Shown: piece by piece, positions 27,678 to 40,278 of the stretch
Numbering within the stretch: the stretch's first letter is position 1
Layout of the letters: every line of letters begins with the position of its first letter
Source of the DNA: Mesocentrotus franciscanus
Lineage: Eukaryota > Echinodermata > Echinoidea > Camarodonta > Strongylocentrotidae
DNA: 64,000 nt
Direction: 5' to 3'
Assembly (NCBI GenBank): GCA_037976565.1
Contig: CP137668.1
Span: 31,015,373 to 31,079,372 of the forward strand
The notes under the pieces: model-generated
Database searches by the model: none
Told to the model about the DNA's origin: nothing
What the model saw: the letters and a program-made list of their open reading frames with translations, nothing else
Translations under genes and position numbers: made by a program

Positions 27678-28212
27678 TTAAAGATACCATGTCCCTTTTG
27701 CAGCCAACATCAAATTCTGTAGAACTTTGCAGGAATTATGAATATATCATGTATGTCCTACCTGTGAAATTTAAACATTAGCAGTGTCCTAGTATTCAAA
27801 TTATGCAATGAAACCCGTTTACCTTCTAGACTTCACTGTCAGACACTATTGAGTGACTGACTGATATCTTTTATCTTTGGTAATAACATACATAAAATGA
27901 GCTGTAACAGGTACATGAGCATTTGTCTACATCAATAACCCACTACTTGTAATGGCGAAAATTAAACTGATTGAATCTTTGTACGGCACAAAACGTACGG
28001 CCATTCGGTAAAAGGGTCAGAAAAGCAAACTATTACTTGATTGCAATCACTTAAGTCGATTCGACAACTAATGGTCGTTATTTTCCAACTAAAAGCCATT
28101 TTTAAGCCCTTTCGTTTTGAGGGAAGTTCTAAATTAGAATTGTCTTTCAAATGATGTTGGAATTTAACCTTTTAATTTTTTGGCCTGCAAATGGGACATA
28201 GTACCTTTAAAA
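27678..28212. mobile_element. TTAA-bounded MITE with ATACCATGTCCC ends
   Basis: Left TTTAAAGATACCATGTCCC and right GGGACATAGTACCTTTAAA form imperfect terminal inverted repeats, continuing as TTTGCAG / CTGCAAA. The interior has no convincing frame. Confidence 0.7.
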
Positions 28213-29389
28213 AGACGAAATGATTGATTGGTTCATGGATTGATTTTAATCTGCTCTAAAATGGTAAAAAATGAAATGTTAACTTTCTCTCGAGAACTGT
28301 ATACTATATACAAAGGAGCGGAATCCACTCTTTTACGAGTCATATTCGGGATAACTCCCTTAAAAGTGAAAATTCAAGCACAAAAATAGTGGAATCCACT
28401 CTCAAAAGATTAATTCAAACCATCACTTTGGAGCGGATACCACTTTGATTTGAGGACGATTCAACTTCAAAACGTAGTGATCTCTCATAATTATCTGTTG
28501 GCCTATGAAGATTACTATACACTGCGTTTGTAAGTCGTAAACAACTCATACACTGTCACTCAACACAAAATAAAGACGTGACGAACAACAAAATCAAATA
28601 CAGCATCTGGGAAAACAAAGCCATCTCACCAGTCTATTTTCGGTCCGTTTTGTTTATGAAAATGATGAAATATCTCGCTTACCTCTTTTATTATGTAAAC
28701 AGCAGTAACTGTTCTTGAAAACTTGCACCACGACACGGGAACTTATACAAACTGTTACAGTCTGTATCCTCTGCGTGTATTTACGAATCTTTATCTCTCA
28801 CTAAATTCCAGCAACACAATCGTTTTCCTGATCAATTTCCCGCGTTGAGGTTCCGAGGAAAGCTTCAGCAGTTTCTGATTACAATGTATATTCGTGCTGT
28901 GAAATAGTCGAAAGTTTCTCTCTAATATTAAAGTATTGCGCATGCGTCACAACAGGTGAACTTGCTAGTCTAGTTGGGAAGACCCGATTCAGATTTTGTT
29001 ATATCCGTCTTTTTTTATGTTCAAAGCGCACCTGGATTTACTTGTTCAAACGATTTTACCGAATAATCTATTCTGAAAACAAAAGTATGCTCTGACAACT
29101 GCATCTCTAACTTTGATATTTCCCGCTGTAATTGCCACATACTGACTGAAACCACGAAAAGCATATTTCCACTAAATTGACCAGAATTGAGGTTATTACA
29201 TATTGTGTAGGCTATTACTTGGACCTAATAATTGTTGACAGGTTAATGAGATAATATGAAGAATATTAACGAATTGACGCAAAAGGTGTCATTGAAGGGG
29301 AATTAACCTTCATAGAAAGTTTGCCTTCGTAGAAGCAGAAAGAAAGAAAGTGCATTCGTTCGTTTGTAAAGACTCGAACAACTTGTCCA

Positions 29390-29562
29390 CCCCACTCAGT
29401 GTTATTTAGGTACGCATATGCGTGTTCCCTTTGAAAACACCCTAAGTCCGGTGTGTAAAGTCAATTTTGTGTATGTACGAGCCGGACTTTGGTGCGTGAA
29501 AAGTTTTACCGGACATTTTGGTAACACGCATGCGGTCATTCCGACCCCGGAGTGGGGGCGGG
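29390..29562 (+). mobile_element. hAT-like MITE, copy 2
   Basis: The 8-bp direct repeat CTTGTCCA flanks it (29382-29389 and 29563-29570). Same body and orientation as copy 1, shorter by small indels. Ends CCCCACTC and GAGTGGGGGCGGG. The 8-bp duplication is the hAT superfamily signature; no transposase is in the window. Confidence 0.85.
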
Positions 29563-30644
29563 CTTGTCCATCACCTATCGAAATGTTCGCGCATCGCAAT
29601 GACGAATGACTAAATGTGACGGATAGTCGGATATACAATATAGTATTGCCTTTGGTTGGTTTATAGAAATTCTGTAAGATTGTGTAACAATGTCTGAAAA
29701 ATAAGACATTTCGAAATTCATGTCTATTTGAAAGGCGAAATGATATTTCCATCTCAGGACTAAACAAAATATACAAATTTGTAACCCGAAGGAAAAGTGC
29801 GTTCTACAAATTTAAATCAAATTGTGAGATATTTTGTAATTCAAACTCGACGATGGCTCAAGTGTTTGTTCAAAATTAGGTTTGACAAAGGTCTAAATTT
29901 TCATTTGGTAAACGTAAACGTGATCTTAGACACAGGGTTGGTTTTAACTGAATGAGTAGAACACGAACCGTTTTTTTGTTCAAGCTTCGACGTTTTGTTT
30001 CTCTTTTTCTCTCTATTTTTTCTGCTACCACTTAGGAACCAACATGTTTATAAATTATGAAGGGTTTATTTCCCTTTCAGTTAGTTTTTTTGTATTATAC
30101 ATTATTGATTTTCCCAGCTTTGGAGAGCTGTGAAAGGGCAGTTTCTTTTTAAAAAGACTGTCGGTTTTCTAAAGTTGTATTGTACGGGTGTTTTCTTCTT
30201 CTTCTTACAAACATTTCCCATCTCACCACTAAACATTAACTATAAAAGTAAACTTTTTAGGTACTCCCTCAGAGGCATGACCCGCCGCGCCACTGACAGT
30301 TGCTATTCATGCGTTTAATATTTGTCATACAAAAAACTTTCATCGGTTGGGGATAATCATATAATGTAGTTTTCAAAGCTTCTACCAACCTTGAATTTTG
30401 TGGGCAAGCTTTCGTCCACTCCTGTGGACTTTCTCAAGCTAAATGATCAGTCAAACGTTTTCACAATATTTGTCATGTTTGTGTATCTCAACAAATTTAG
30501 TAATCTTATAAACATTTTGCTTGCCCAAGCAACCTCGTAAATTTGCATCATTTAATTACCAAATAATGGGTAATATCGAATAACCTTAGACATGTTAGAC
30601 TAATTGGAACTTATTAGAAACCATTGTTGAGCCAACACCATTAT

Positions 30645-30752
30645 CAGGCGCGGATCCAGGATTTTTTTTAGAGGGGGCACATTTTTTTTGCTCCCGCAAA
30701 TTTGAAAATCGCGCCGGCCCTGTGCCCCCCCCCCCTTGATCCGCCACTGATT
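30645..30752. repeat. Short palindromic element, GGCGCGGATCCAGG ends
   Basis: Starts CAGGCGCGGATCCAGGATTT and ends CCTTGATCCGCCACTGATT; contains CAAATTTGAAAATCGCGCCG. The most compact copy of this family in the window. Confidence 0.7.
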
Positions 30753-32495
30753 ATAAGCCTGTGTGTTATCGCTTATCGCTTTCTCTGAAATAGTAGCGAG
30801 AAATATTTCTATTTTAAGTTACAGTGTGGTTAAGCTGGGAAAAACTACAAATGATCACTTTCACATTGACAGGAAATTGTTGCCCCTGGTACTACCTAAC
30901 GTTCAAACTTTATTCAAATCACACATGATTGTGATTGTAACCGCAAATGGTAATCAACCCGTGGGTATTCCCTAAGTATATTTCAAAATAGTCATTTCAG
31001 GTGTACTTATCTATAATCTCACTCTCTCTCTCTCTCTCTCTTTCTCCCCCTTTCCCCATTTTATTTATTATTTTTTTTCCAATTCAATTATCTCTTTTAA
31101 TACATGTACAAATATACTTAATGTATCGTTTCTATTTTTAGAGCAGCAGATGAATTACTCATCCAATTTCGTTTTATTTCATTTTCATGTATTTAACTAA
31201 AAATGCACCGGTCATCTCTCATTTGAAGGCTGTCAAACCACTTCAAAACCAGAGAATCTCCTACACTTTGAATAAACAACGGAAAGACTCGTCTGTAATT
31301 CTCACCTTTCTCTTTGATTTATTGTCAAATTTGATTATGTAGCAATGATAGATCATAATATTTTGATATGCTGTACAAAATTTGCAATTGCTGCGAATGA
31401 ATTTACCTTAGCTTGCCTTATCGTTTAAAGAAAAAATGAAGAGCCAAGAATCTTTTAATACCTCGCTTTTAGGCCTATCTGTCTTGTAGATTTTGGGAGA
31501 GTGCTCTGAAACTGCTTTGAAATATGGGATACAGCTTTTAATAAATAGTCATACTTTCTGTCTGTATAAGCACATGCTATTCCGATTCTATGACAATTGA
31601 TACGCCCGAAGATAACTACCATCCGACACCCCCGAGACTCTTCTCATCAGCGAGAAAATCACACTGAAAGAGTAGGGCGTCGCTACCGGGGTTCGTGCAA
31701 TCGTTATTTTCCCTATCGGTAATATTTTTTTAATTTTCAGCTGACTTGTCGGCAAATTGGCGATTCACCGAGATAGGCAACCTATTATAAGGGTCTGCGC
31801 GTAGAGACTATGTTACCATATCCCCTCCTACGTCATACGTCCGAGAAATCCCTGGTCACACACACACAAACTCCTCTCGGAATCGACCAATACTAAAGTA
31901 CCAATCCTTGAAATCCAGAAATAGATATCCAATTACAATATCCGGGAAGAAAATTACTCCAAAATGAAGAGTTGTGAAGACTTTCCTTATTTTCTTCCTG
32001 TTTGGTTAAATCTGGTTTCTATTAGGAGTCTGGGAGAGGTTATTTTGTCCTCTCGAAAACAATACGCAAGCTGAATTTCTCCGTGAATAACGTGTCTCGT
32101 TTTACGATTTATTTTCTCCTAGCTGTATCTTCTTAGAGCACGGTCGTATAAAATCCAAGAGATTTAAAGAATTGTTATTATGATATTTGTACAGCTATCA
32201 TGGTCATTGTCCGGTACTTAATTCGAAAAGGAACTAAAACAATATCAGTCCTCCGGTTTTTTTCTTCTGATGTTTATTTTATTAAATACTGAACATTGCA
32301 GTTCATTTCAATTTTTGTGTGTAATACAAATTTTATATATAGCCCTATAAAATTATGTTATAAGCATTACGATAAAGGATCCTTAACATGACGAAGCTAT
32401 ATGATTTAATTTTTCGCTCAAAGAATAAAGAGAAAGAGAGAATGATGAAACGGCTGAGGGCAATATAATACATTAATAGGAAAATGAGACTAGGA

Positions 32496-32563
32496 AATAG
32501 AGAGAGGGAGAGAGAGAGAGAGAGAGAGAGGCAGAGGGAGAAAGAGAGACAGACAGACAGATC

Positions 32564-32599
<36 letters not shown>

Positions 32600-32612
32600 T
32601 CGAAAGACAGAG

Positions 32613-32642
<30 letters not shown>
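32496..32642. repeat. (GA)n/(GACA)n microsatellite
   Basis: GA repeats alternating with GACAGACA blocks and the direct repeat CAGATCGA. Confidence 0.95.
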
Positions 32643-32643
<1 letters not shown>

Positions 32644-32715
32644 TATTGACATTATTGTAAATGTTAGCACCTCACTTTCATGTCGAGGCCTCTTAACAAA
32701 TAAAATGAATAAAAA

Positions 32716-32775
32716 ATGGTGCTTATAAAGCGCTTACCACCGAAGTCTCTAAGCGCTATATACAAGCGCTTATAT
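32716..32775. repeat. Possible short interspersed repeat (AAAGCGCTT words)
   Basis: TATAAAGCGCTTACCACCG, AAGCGCTATATACAA and AAGCGCTTATATTG within 60 bases. Internally repetitive; family not identified. Confidence 0.35.
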
Positions 32776-34192
32776 TGCTATGTCATACCAGGATCCTATA
32801 TTGTTGTTTCAAAAATAACACGGCCATTGATACAAAGAGGGGTTTGGGAGGGGCTACACAATATTATTTTCACGCTCCCTCGATCTCTCCCAGTGACCCT
32901 AGCTCCCGCAATGAATCCATCACTCCTAGGGCTAGGCTATAATAATGGCTAGTCCCATTTTCTTTTGCAGGATTTATGCCTATAAACAGATTCGGCCTTT
33001 GACTGTACGTGTTGATACTGTCGTCCATTATTCTAAAGCCTCTACTCTATGTTTTCGGGGCCTTGGTAATATCATGGATACCCATGCATGGCAATGTAAC
33101 TCAAATCTTACTTTGAAATACTTTGTATTCCCCTCTCTTTCCCGTCCCGTTTACGTCATCTACTTTCGGTCCCGGTTGAACTGTTTCCAATCTGCTGTTG
33201 ATGTTATACTCTGACAATGCGCAATAAATCGGAAAGAAGAAACCGTGTTTCCTTCTCACAAATCTCTTGTAATTTTTTGTTTGTGTCATGGCGTGGTTAC
33301 AATTAGCATGGTCACACACTGACCTGGCACACCTGGTGAATGGTTAGAAATTATCAGTCACTATGGGTATACTAAGAGCATGCATCGACGATTAATTGGG
33401 TAAATACAGTGTATATAAGAACTTCTTTAATCTCCAAGGTTTTGTTTTGATGTTTAAATTGCCATAAATTTGATTAACTATCTATAGTGTTTATGTATGA
33501 TGATGATGATATTACCACCAACAATAATAATAAAGATTATGATGATGATGAGGAGGGTGATGATGATAACAAGAATAATAATAATAACAACAATATTGAC
33601 ATCTATAATGCCATATCAAATGAATTTTAAAATTGAACTATGATGAATGTTGATTGAAAAAATGAAATTTATACTGAGTTTGGAGACCTGTATTTTGATC
33701 ACTCATAAAATTTCAATTAATATAGTTTCTAATGTTATTTGTGTATGTCAAATTTCGTCCATTTAAACTGCCTGAAAACAGATGTGACAGATGTGAACAT
33801 ATAGGTACATGTAGGCCTATATTATGTATTTTTTTCAATGAAATTTAATACATCTAAATCATCCATCAATATAATCACCGATTTAACCACTACATCCAGG
33901 ACACAGTCACTACTCTACCAGCAGTAGCCATTTAACTGATTTAAACTCCTCGATTCTCTGACGTTTGTGGCATTATCCCAGTAAACCTGTATCGTTTCCT
34001 CCTAGGCCCCTTATCACTCCACCACCATTCTCTAACATACCCCGAGGGAAGATATTCATTCCATTCTCTATCCGGGATGTGCTCCTATTCCATTAGAGTA
34101 GAGTATCTATAGCAAGAATAGTACTTTGTGCGAGCACAATTTGTAAACAATATTGACAGAGCTTTTATATAAGATTTGTATAAGATTAAACT

Positions 34193-34363
34193 CTCCTTCT
34201 TTCTCTCTCTCTCTCTTCTCCACCTCCATTTGTATTTCTTCCTCTTCTTCTTCTCCCTCTCTTCTACTACTCATTTTCTCTTATTTTCTTCCTCCTACTC
34301 AACTCCTTTTCTCTCTTTGCTTTAATTCTCCTCTCTCTTCTCTTTCCTCCTACATCTCTCCTC

Positions 34364-34400
<37 letters not shown>

Positions 34401-34430
34401 CTCTCACTCTCTCTCACCCTTTCTATCTGG
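34193..34430. repeat. (TC)n-rich pyrimidine tract
   Basis: TCTTCC/CTC repeats followed by pure (TC)n. Confidence 0.95.
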
Positions 34431-35468
34431 CTGTGTGTATTTCTCTTTTCCTATCGTTTTTCAATATCTGTAATGGTTAATCCATAACAAAGCATAATTA
34501 GGGACTACAGAACAACAAAAAAAACATCCCACCATTCACTTAAGCCTGATACACAATAAGCAACACTTTAATGCGATGAACACAACAGAAATTCTGATTT
34601 TACATTGAAAGCTACCAATATTTCATATGCTAAACCATTATGCACTAACAAGCCCCTTAGTGATTTCTGACTATCGGAGTACAACGATCGCAAATTCACT
34701 GATAGAGAAAATTACCAGCTTTTTTTTTAATATTGAGTAAACATGAATAAATCAATTTATCATAAACATTTTTATAATCATTCATTTATTTTTTAACAGC
34801 GGTTAAACTTAGTTTTAACCAAATCCATGCATGTTTTTCTATTGTGAAAATGCCAAAAAGCTTCACAATGCTTCCTTCAGGATAGGTGCTTTGCATGCAA
34901 CTTTAAGAAATACACGTATCAGCATCAAGGAAGTAAAAAAAAAAAAACATGAAATTGTGTACTCACATCATTAAAATGGACAATGAACAATGAGTTTAGC
35001 GAAGCACGAGATTGAAATCGAGATTGGCTTATATTCCTGCAATATCGGGTGGTGTCACAAGAGCATATTCTAAATCCTTTTGTGTAACAATGGCTCATGT
35101 GCGAGCTTGAAATATATAGTCTGTTTGGAGCCAGAAGGGCATTTACTCTGTGTTAAAGTGTAGGAGTTGACACCATTCAATCTTTAAAAAACTTTCTTTT
35201 ACAGAAAGTATTTAGCAAATTCATATAATTTCCCCTTCAAGTCATTTGATATTGGTCTGAAAATTCCTGAAAACTTGTCATATCTGTTGGACCACATTTG
35301 ACAAAAGTTACAAACGAGAGGGTGCAATCATGCCCCATCAAGAAGTGAACTGGACCCATTAGAGATGTAAACAAAGCCAATTTCCTCAACAAGCTTATAT
35401 CAACGGACATATGACAGGAGAAGCCATGCCACATACATACCTAAGTTATTAATTTACATGTAATTTGT

Positions 35469-35474
35469 TTTATT
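35469..35474 (-). promoter_or_regulatory. Candidate ADRM1 poly(A) signal AATAAA
   Basis: AATAAA on the minus strand (TTTATT on plus), about 260 bases past the ADRM1 stop. It is the first canonical hexamer I found downstream. Use of the site is an inference. Confidence 0.4.
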
Positions 35475-35732
35475 TTTCCACAACAAGATTAATTTCCCAT
35501 ATTTTTTTTTGGAATAAATCAATTCAATGTCCAAGGTTAACATGCCTTCAAAGTGACAGAAAATAATCTGGATGGTTGATTGGGGTCACTAACCGGAAGA
35601 AGTACAATCATGCACATCAAAGAAAATGTTACGCAATGCTATATGAGTGTTCTTTTCTATAAGCTCTTACTACTGACTGTTTCAGTAAAATTCATTACGA
35701 CTTAAATTTGATAACACAGTGAGACATGGAGT

Positions 35733-35848
35733 CTAGTCGACATTCATGGCTTCATCGTCTCCGTCTTTCTTGTCGTCTTTCCCTCCATCTTTCTTGTCGT
35801 CCTTGGAGCTTGAACCGCCTTGAAGAGCCCTGCTGAAAGCCTCAATGT
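35733..35848 (-). CDS. ADRM1: ADRM1 exon 10 (residues 387-424 and stop)
   Basis: Encodes [16 protein letters not shown], then a Lys/Asp-rich tail and the ending EAMNVD followed by TAG. The human protein ends with a similar acidic-basic tail. The acceptor is ATGGCAG. The exon sits between two halves of an inverted repeat (35119-35139 and 36446-36466). Confidence 0.96.
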
Positions 35849-37621
35849 CTGCCATGAAACAAACAGAAGGATATGGAATAAGTTTGGATTAACAAGTGAT
35901 TGTGAGGGGTGAGGTTGTTGATATTTCTTTAAATAAAACCATTATTAAAAGCAAAATGCTAGCATCATAATGATAAGGCGTAAACAAAAAAAGATGCTGT
36001 ATTTTTTTTTTAAATAGAAAAAAATGTTTAATGAATAAAGAAATATGTATTAAAGCATTCAAAACTGAGAAATATCAGCCCAAAGAGGGGGGGAAAAAAA
36101 GAAGAAAAAAAAATTTCAGACCGACCGATCCATGTTTTAGCACCTAAAGGGCAATACAACATCTTTTTTTTTTAGGCCTAATGATGAACATCTGTTATAT
36201 TTTGCCCATTCAGATATACATATCACCCACTAGAAGGGAAAAATCATTTTGAAATATACAGTTCAATACACTTAAATGTGCATTGCAAGATGGTAGCCTC
36301 ATGATCGCCATCAATTGTATCATCAAGTCATTATTTTGAAAATGTTACAGGGTAAAGTAACCTAAATGTGACAGCTGCAGCTGACCATATCGCCCATTTG
36401 TAGCCAAAAGTGTGTCGATTCTGTGTTAAAGTACATGAGTTAACACCCTTCTGGCTCCAAACAGACGATGTATGGCTGTAGCATAACTCCTTGTCCAGTC
36501 CTCAAAGCAATCAGTTAGCTTTTTTCTACCAGGGACCTATCTCCTATATGTGCCTACACAGATAGAATGCCTACATTGTATCTACAGACCCAAAAGAAAT
36601 TTACAGTGTGTCTGTAAAACTACATGTAAAGGGTGTGCATTGCAGGCACAGAAATATTAATGACTCTAGTAATTAGAGTGAGAATACACTGTGACAGCAC
36701 TTTGATCAGTTGCTTGTGACCAAAAGGCAGACACAAGAACAGAAGAAGTACTAAACAAGCACTGTTTAAAAATCATCAATATTATTAACACTTTGGTTGC
36801 TTTCTTCGCCTCTCTACATAGTCGCTCCTTCGCGATGTTTACATACCTTTTTTGTACAAAACAATAAGCATCAGTTGATGAAAGGACTGCTTTGTGCAAC
36901 AATGGCTTTTTAAAGTTCCCCATTTTTGGTCTTGTTTAGCTCCATGACTACCCTTTTAACACTGGTATCAAATTAACCTTCAATAAGAACACTTTAATCA
37001 TCTTAAAACCTTTGGTTTTATCTATAGGATATCCCATGATACATGTCAATACAATATGGCACGCAGATACTATTTGTGTGGCATATACAGAGTTAAAGAT
37101 TCAGGTTCTCTTGTTGCAAATGTACATGCATCTGAGAGTTGTTGTTCTTTTTCTTTGAACTATCAGAATCTCACACAAAAAGTTAATAAGTTTTTACCTC
37201 CACTGTTAGCAGCATCTGTTGCTTCTGAGCTAAGACCAAACTGTGCCATGAGAGGACCCAACTGACCAGACTGGAAGGCTGCTGTAAACATACCCAGCGC
37301 CTGTATGGAATAGAAGAGAGAATACGTCTTTTCATAATTTTCAGACAACGTACCGGTACTAATAAGTGTGAACAAGACAGTTATCTGTTTTTCACTTTGA
37401 TTAATACATGCTAAGCTTGACACAGTCATAATTAGGCGTTCATCAACATCCCATTGAAATGCATGGTAAATACAATAACACGTTCCAATGGGATGTCGGT
37501 GCATTTGAATTTATGGCCTTTTCTTGAAACACTGCCCTAATGGGTAAACTTCATTGTGACATTTACTATGTACTATGCTAATAAGATCATGAACAATTAT
37601 ATAAATGAGTACAAGAGACAG

Positions 37622-37662
<41 letters not shown>

Positions 37663-40240
37663 AGGGACAGACATAGCGTGTATGGGGGAGACAGACAGAT
37701 ATGACAAAAAGTGTTTGAAAAAGTACTTAAAAAGGAAAAAGAGTTGAACCGATAGAATGATCATTTTCTAACCTGTTGAAACTGAGGGGACTGGAGAGTT
37801 GCTCGTAGCTGCTCAGGATCTTTAGGGAGTGACTCCTCCGGTAAGAATGGAATAAGCTTCTTTTGAATCTCCTGATTGGCTAGAATCGGGGTCATGGCAT
37901 CTGATGTCATCAGCTGGCTCAGGTCAACAGCTGCAACAAAAACAAGATGATAATTGCAACTTAATAAATTGGACAAAGTAGGCTGTAATCCATTTAGAAT
38001 TTTAGTATAGTATATACAGGTTAACAACTAATTATTCATACCCTTTGTAAATTTGATGTCTTAGGTGTTTTTTGTAACTCAAGAATGAAGGGTGGACTGG
38101 TTGGATCAGGGTCTTTGTCGAATAGATGTAAGCTTTTAGATGTAAGCTGCAAGATGTCAAATTCTCAAGAAAATAAATTGGGACAAATTGATTGTTCACA
38201 TACTAAAAAAAGTTACAAGGTAAGAGTACAAATAATCCAGTTGTTAACTGTACATATAAGTCTTTCTTTGTGAAAACAACGATTCAATGAACTTCCAACT
38301 GAAATTCTATCATCACATGTGCTACTTTAATCCTAAATTGATTGTGTACATGACACATGATTTATCAAAAAGTATCAAGTTAAGAAAGGGTCCTCAATAA
38401 GTGTCTAATATACTGCAGAAGTATAGTAGGTTCTGCCTACACACACGGCAAAAACACATACACATTTCAGATTTTTGAAGAGCTTCATTTGACTTTGCAC
38501 AGGTAACTGGGACTAATTTTATGATTATACAACTAAATTTGTTTGATTCATGAAACTTCAACCTACAGACAACAGCAAGTTCAGTCAAACCAGTCGAATG
38601 CAAATCAATGGAAAAATGCCTACAAGTGGGAATGACAGTCTGACGGAATGAGAACGTACATGGAGGATAGAATAATAAATATGTTTTCCTATTTTACTAT
38701 TCATAACTGTTCTGATTCCTTCTGTATGTATACCGCAACAGAGAGTGTCAAATGACCACTCCCTCATCTTGTATAGTATAAAAGTCTTGCTGAAGCCTTC
38801 TGCTGTTTGTAGGCAAAAGTCTCAACATGAATGTGTATTCAGAAAATATATAGAGAGAAATTGATATTTTTTTACCTGGTTGTGCAGATCCTGCTTCTCC
38901 TGGCACTGTAAATGAAATGACAGAATGGTAAGAATTTATTTGAATTAATATGGGTCAGAGTTAAAAATGCACAGATATCTATCTGAATTACATATAATTC
39001 ACACCCCAAACCCCCTTACAATTGCCTTAAAATCATCTTAAGAGATCAAAATGAACATTTCATGTATCATTTTGCATAGGTAAATGGGTAGACTATCACA
39101 TAATGGCCCAGTTATATGGAAAGCAACATCCTAAAAAATTATCAAAAAGGCAAAAGGCTGATGAGGAGGTAAAGTTATGTCATTCTAGCTGCATACATGA
39201 CAATGATTGTGATGACGATCCTCATTATCATGATGACAACATGATAATGGTAATAATGATGGGGTGATAATGGTTAAAGGGATAGTTGAGTTTTTGTTTG
39301 AGACCGCAAATGCCTTCAAAGTGCATGGTTATTGCTCTTATTCTTATTTATGACATTTCTAGTGCCCTTTTAGAACCTAAAATTGCTATGAAGGCAATTT
39401 TAGACCCCAAAATGTGTGAATTTAGTTTGAATACGATCATACCAATTCAGCTCCACTTTCAAAAAAATATGGTGACGTTAATTAATTAATTAATTAATAA
39501 TAGCAATACATGGGCCAGCTGGTTGTGCATATTATAACCAACACGAAAAAGCCAACGAAAAGCCAATATTGGAATTGGCTGGAATAAAACATATAATGCG
39601 CTATCTCGTTTTTCAACGGCTGGTTCGAAATTACTGAATATTTGTGGGGCACCACAAATATTAGAAATGGTTATATTTATGGATATTTCAGCTGTCTCTG
39701 AACTGATTTTGATCAGACAAAGATGATTTTGTCATTTAAATTGTATATTCTTTCAAATTTGACACTCAGTTTTCAATTATCTGCAACAAAACTCAACTTT
39801 CCCTTAGTTTATTGGTGACGATATGGTGATGACGATGACATTGATGACAATGCTGATGATGATAATGATAGTGACACAGTGATCATTGTTAAAAATCATA
39901 ATGATGATGATGGTGATAATGATGGTCAGGTAGGTAATGGTGATGACGATTGTGATCATGATCATCATGGTTATTATCATGATGATAACATGATGGTGAT
40001 ATAAATGATGATAATGATGATGATCATCAAGGTGATGGTGACTATAATGAAAATTCTGATAATGATAATGAGAGGATGATAATGGTGGTGGTGATGGCGA
40101 TGCTGCTGCTGATGATGATAGTGATGACGGTGGTGATGATGGTGATGACGATGATATTGATGGCGATGCTGATGATGACAATAAAAGTGACAGTGATCAT
40201 TGTGATAATGATGATGATGATGAGGATGATGTGGTGAGAG

Positions 40241-40278
<38 letters not shown>

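Larger units (their letters stand above)
30755..35110. other. Intergenic, 3' of ADRM1
   Basis: Holds (TC)n at 31020-31043, a GAT/AAT tract at 33500-33590 and the listed repeats. No exon supported. Confidence 0.55.
35119..36466. repeat. 21-bp perfect inverted repeat bracketing ADRM1 exon 10
   Basis: 35119-35139 begins GTCTGTTTGGAGCCAGAAG. 36446-36466 is its exact complement. Each is followed inward or outward by a copy of CTGTGTTAAAGT...GAGTT(G/A)ACACC. The ends look like halves of one palindromic element, now about 1.35 kb apart with the exon between. Confidence 0.7.
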
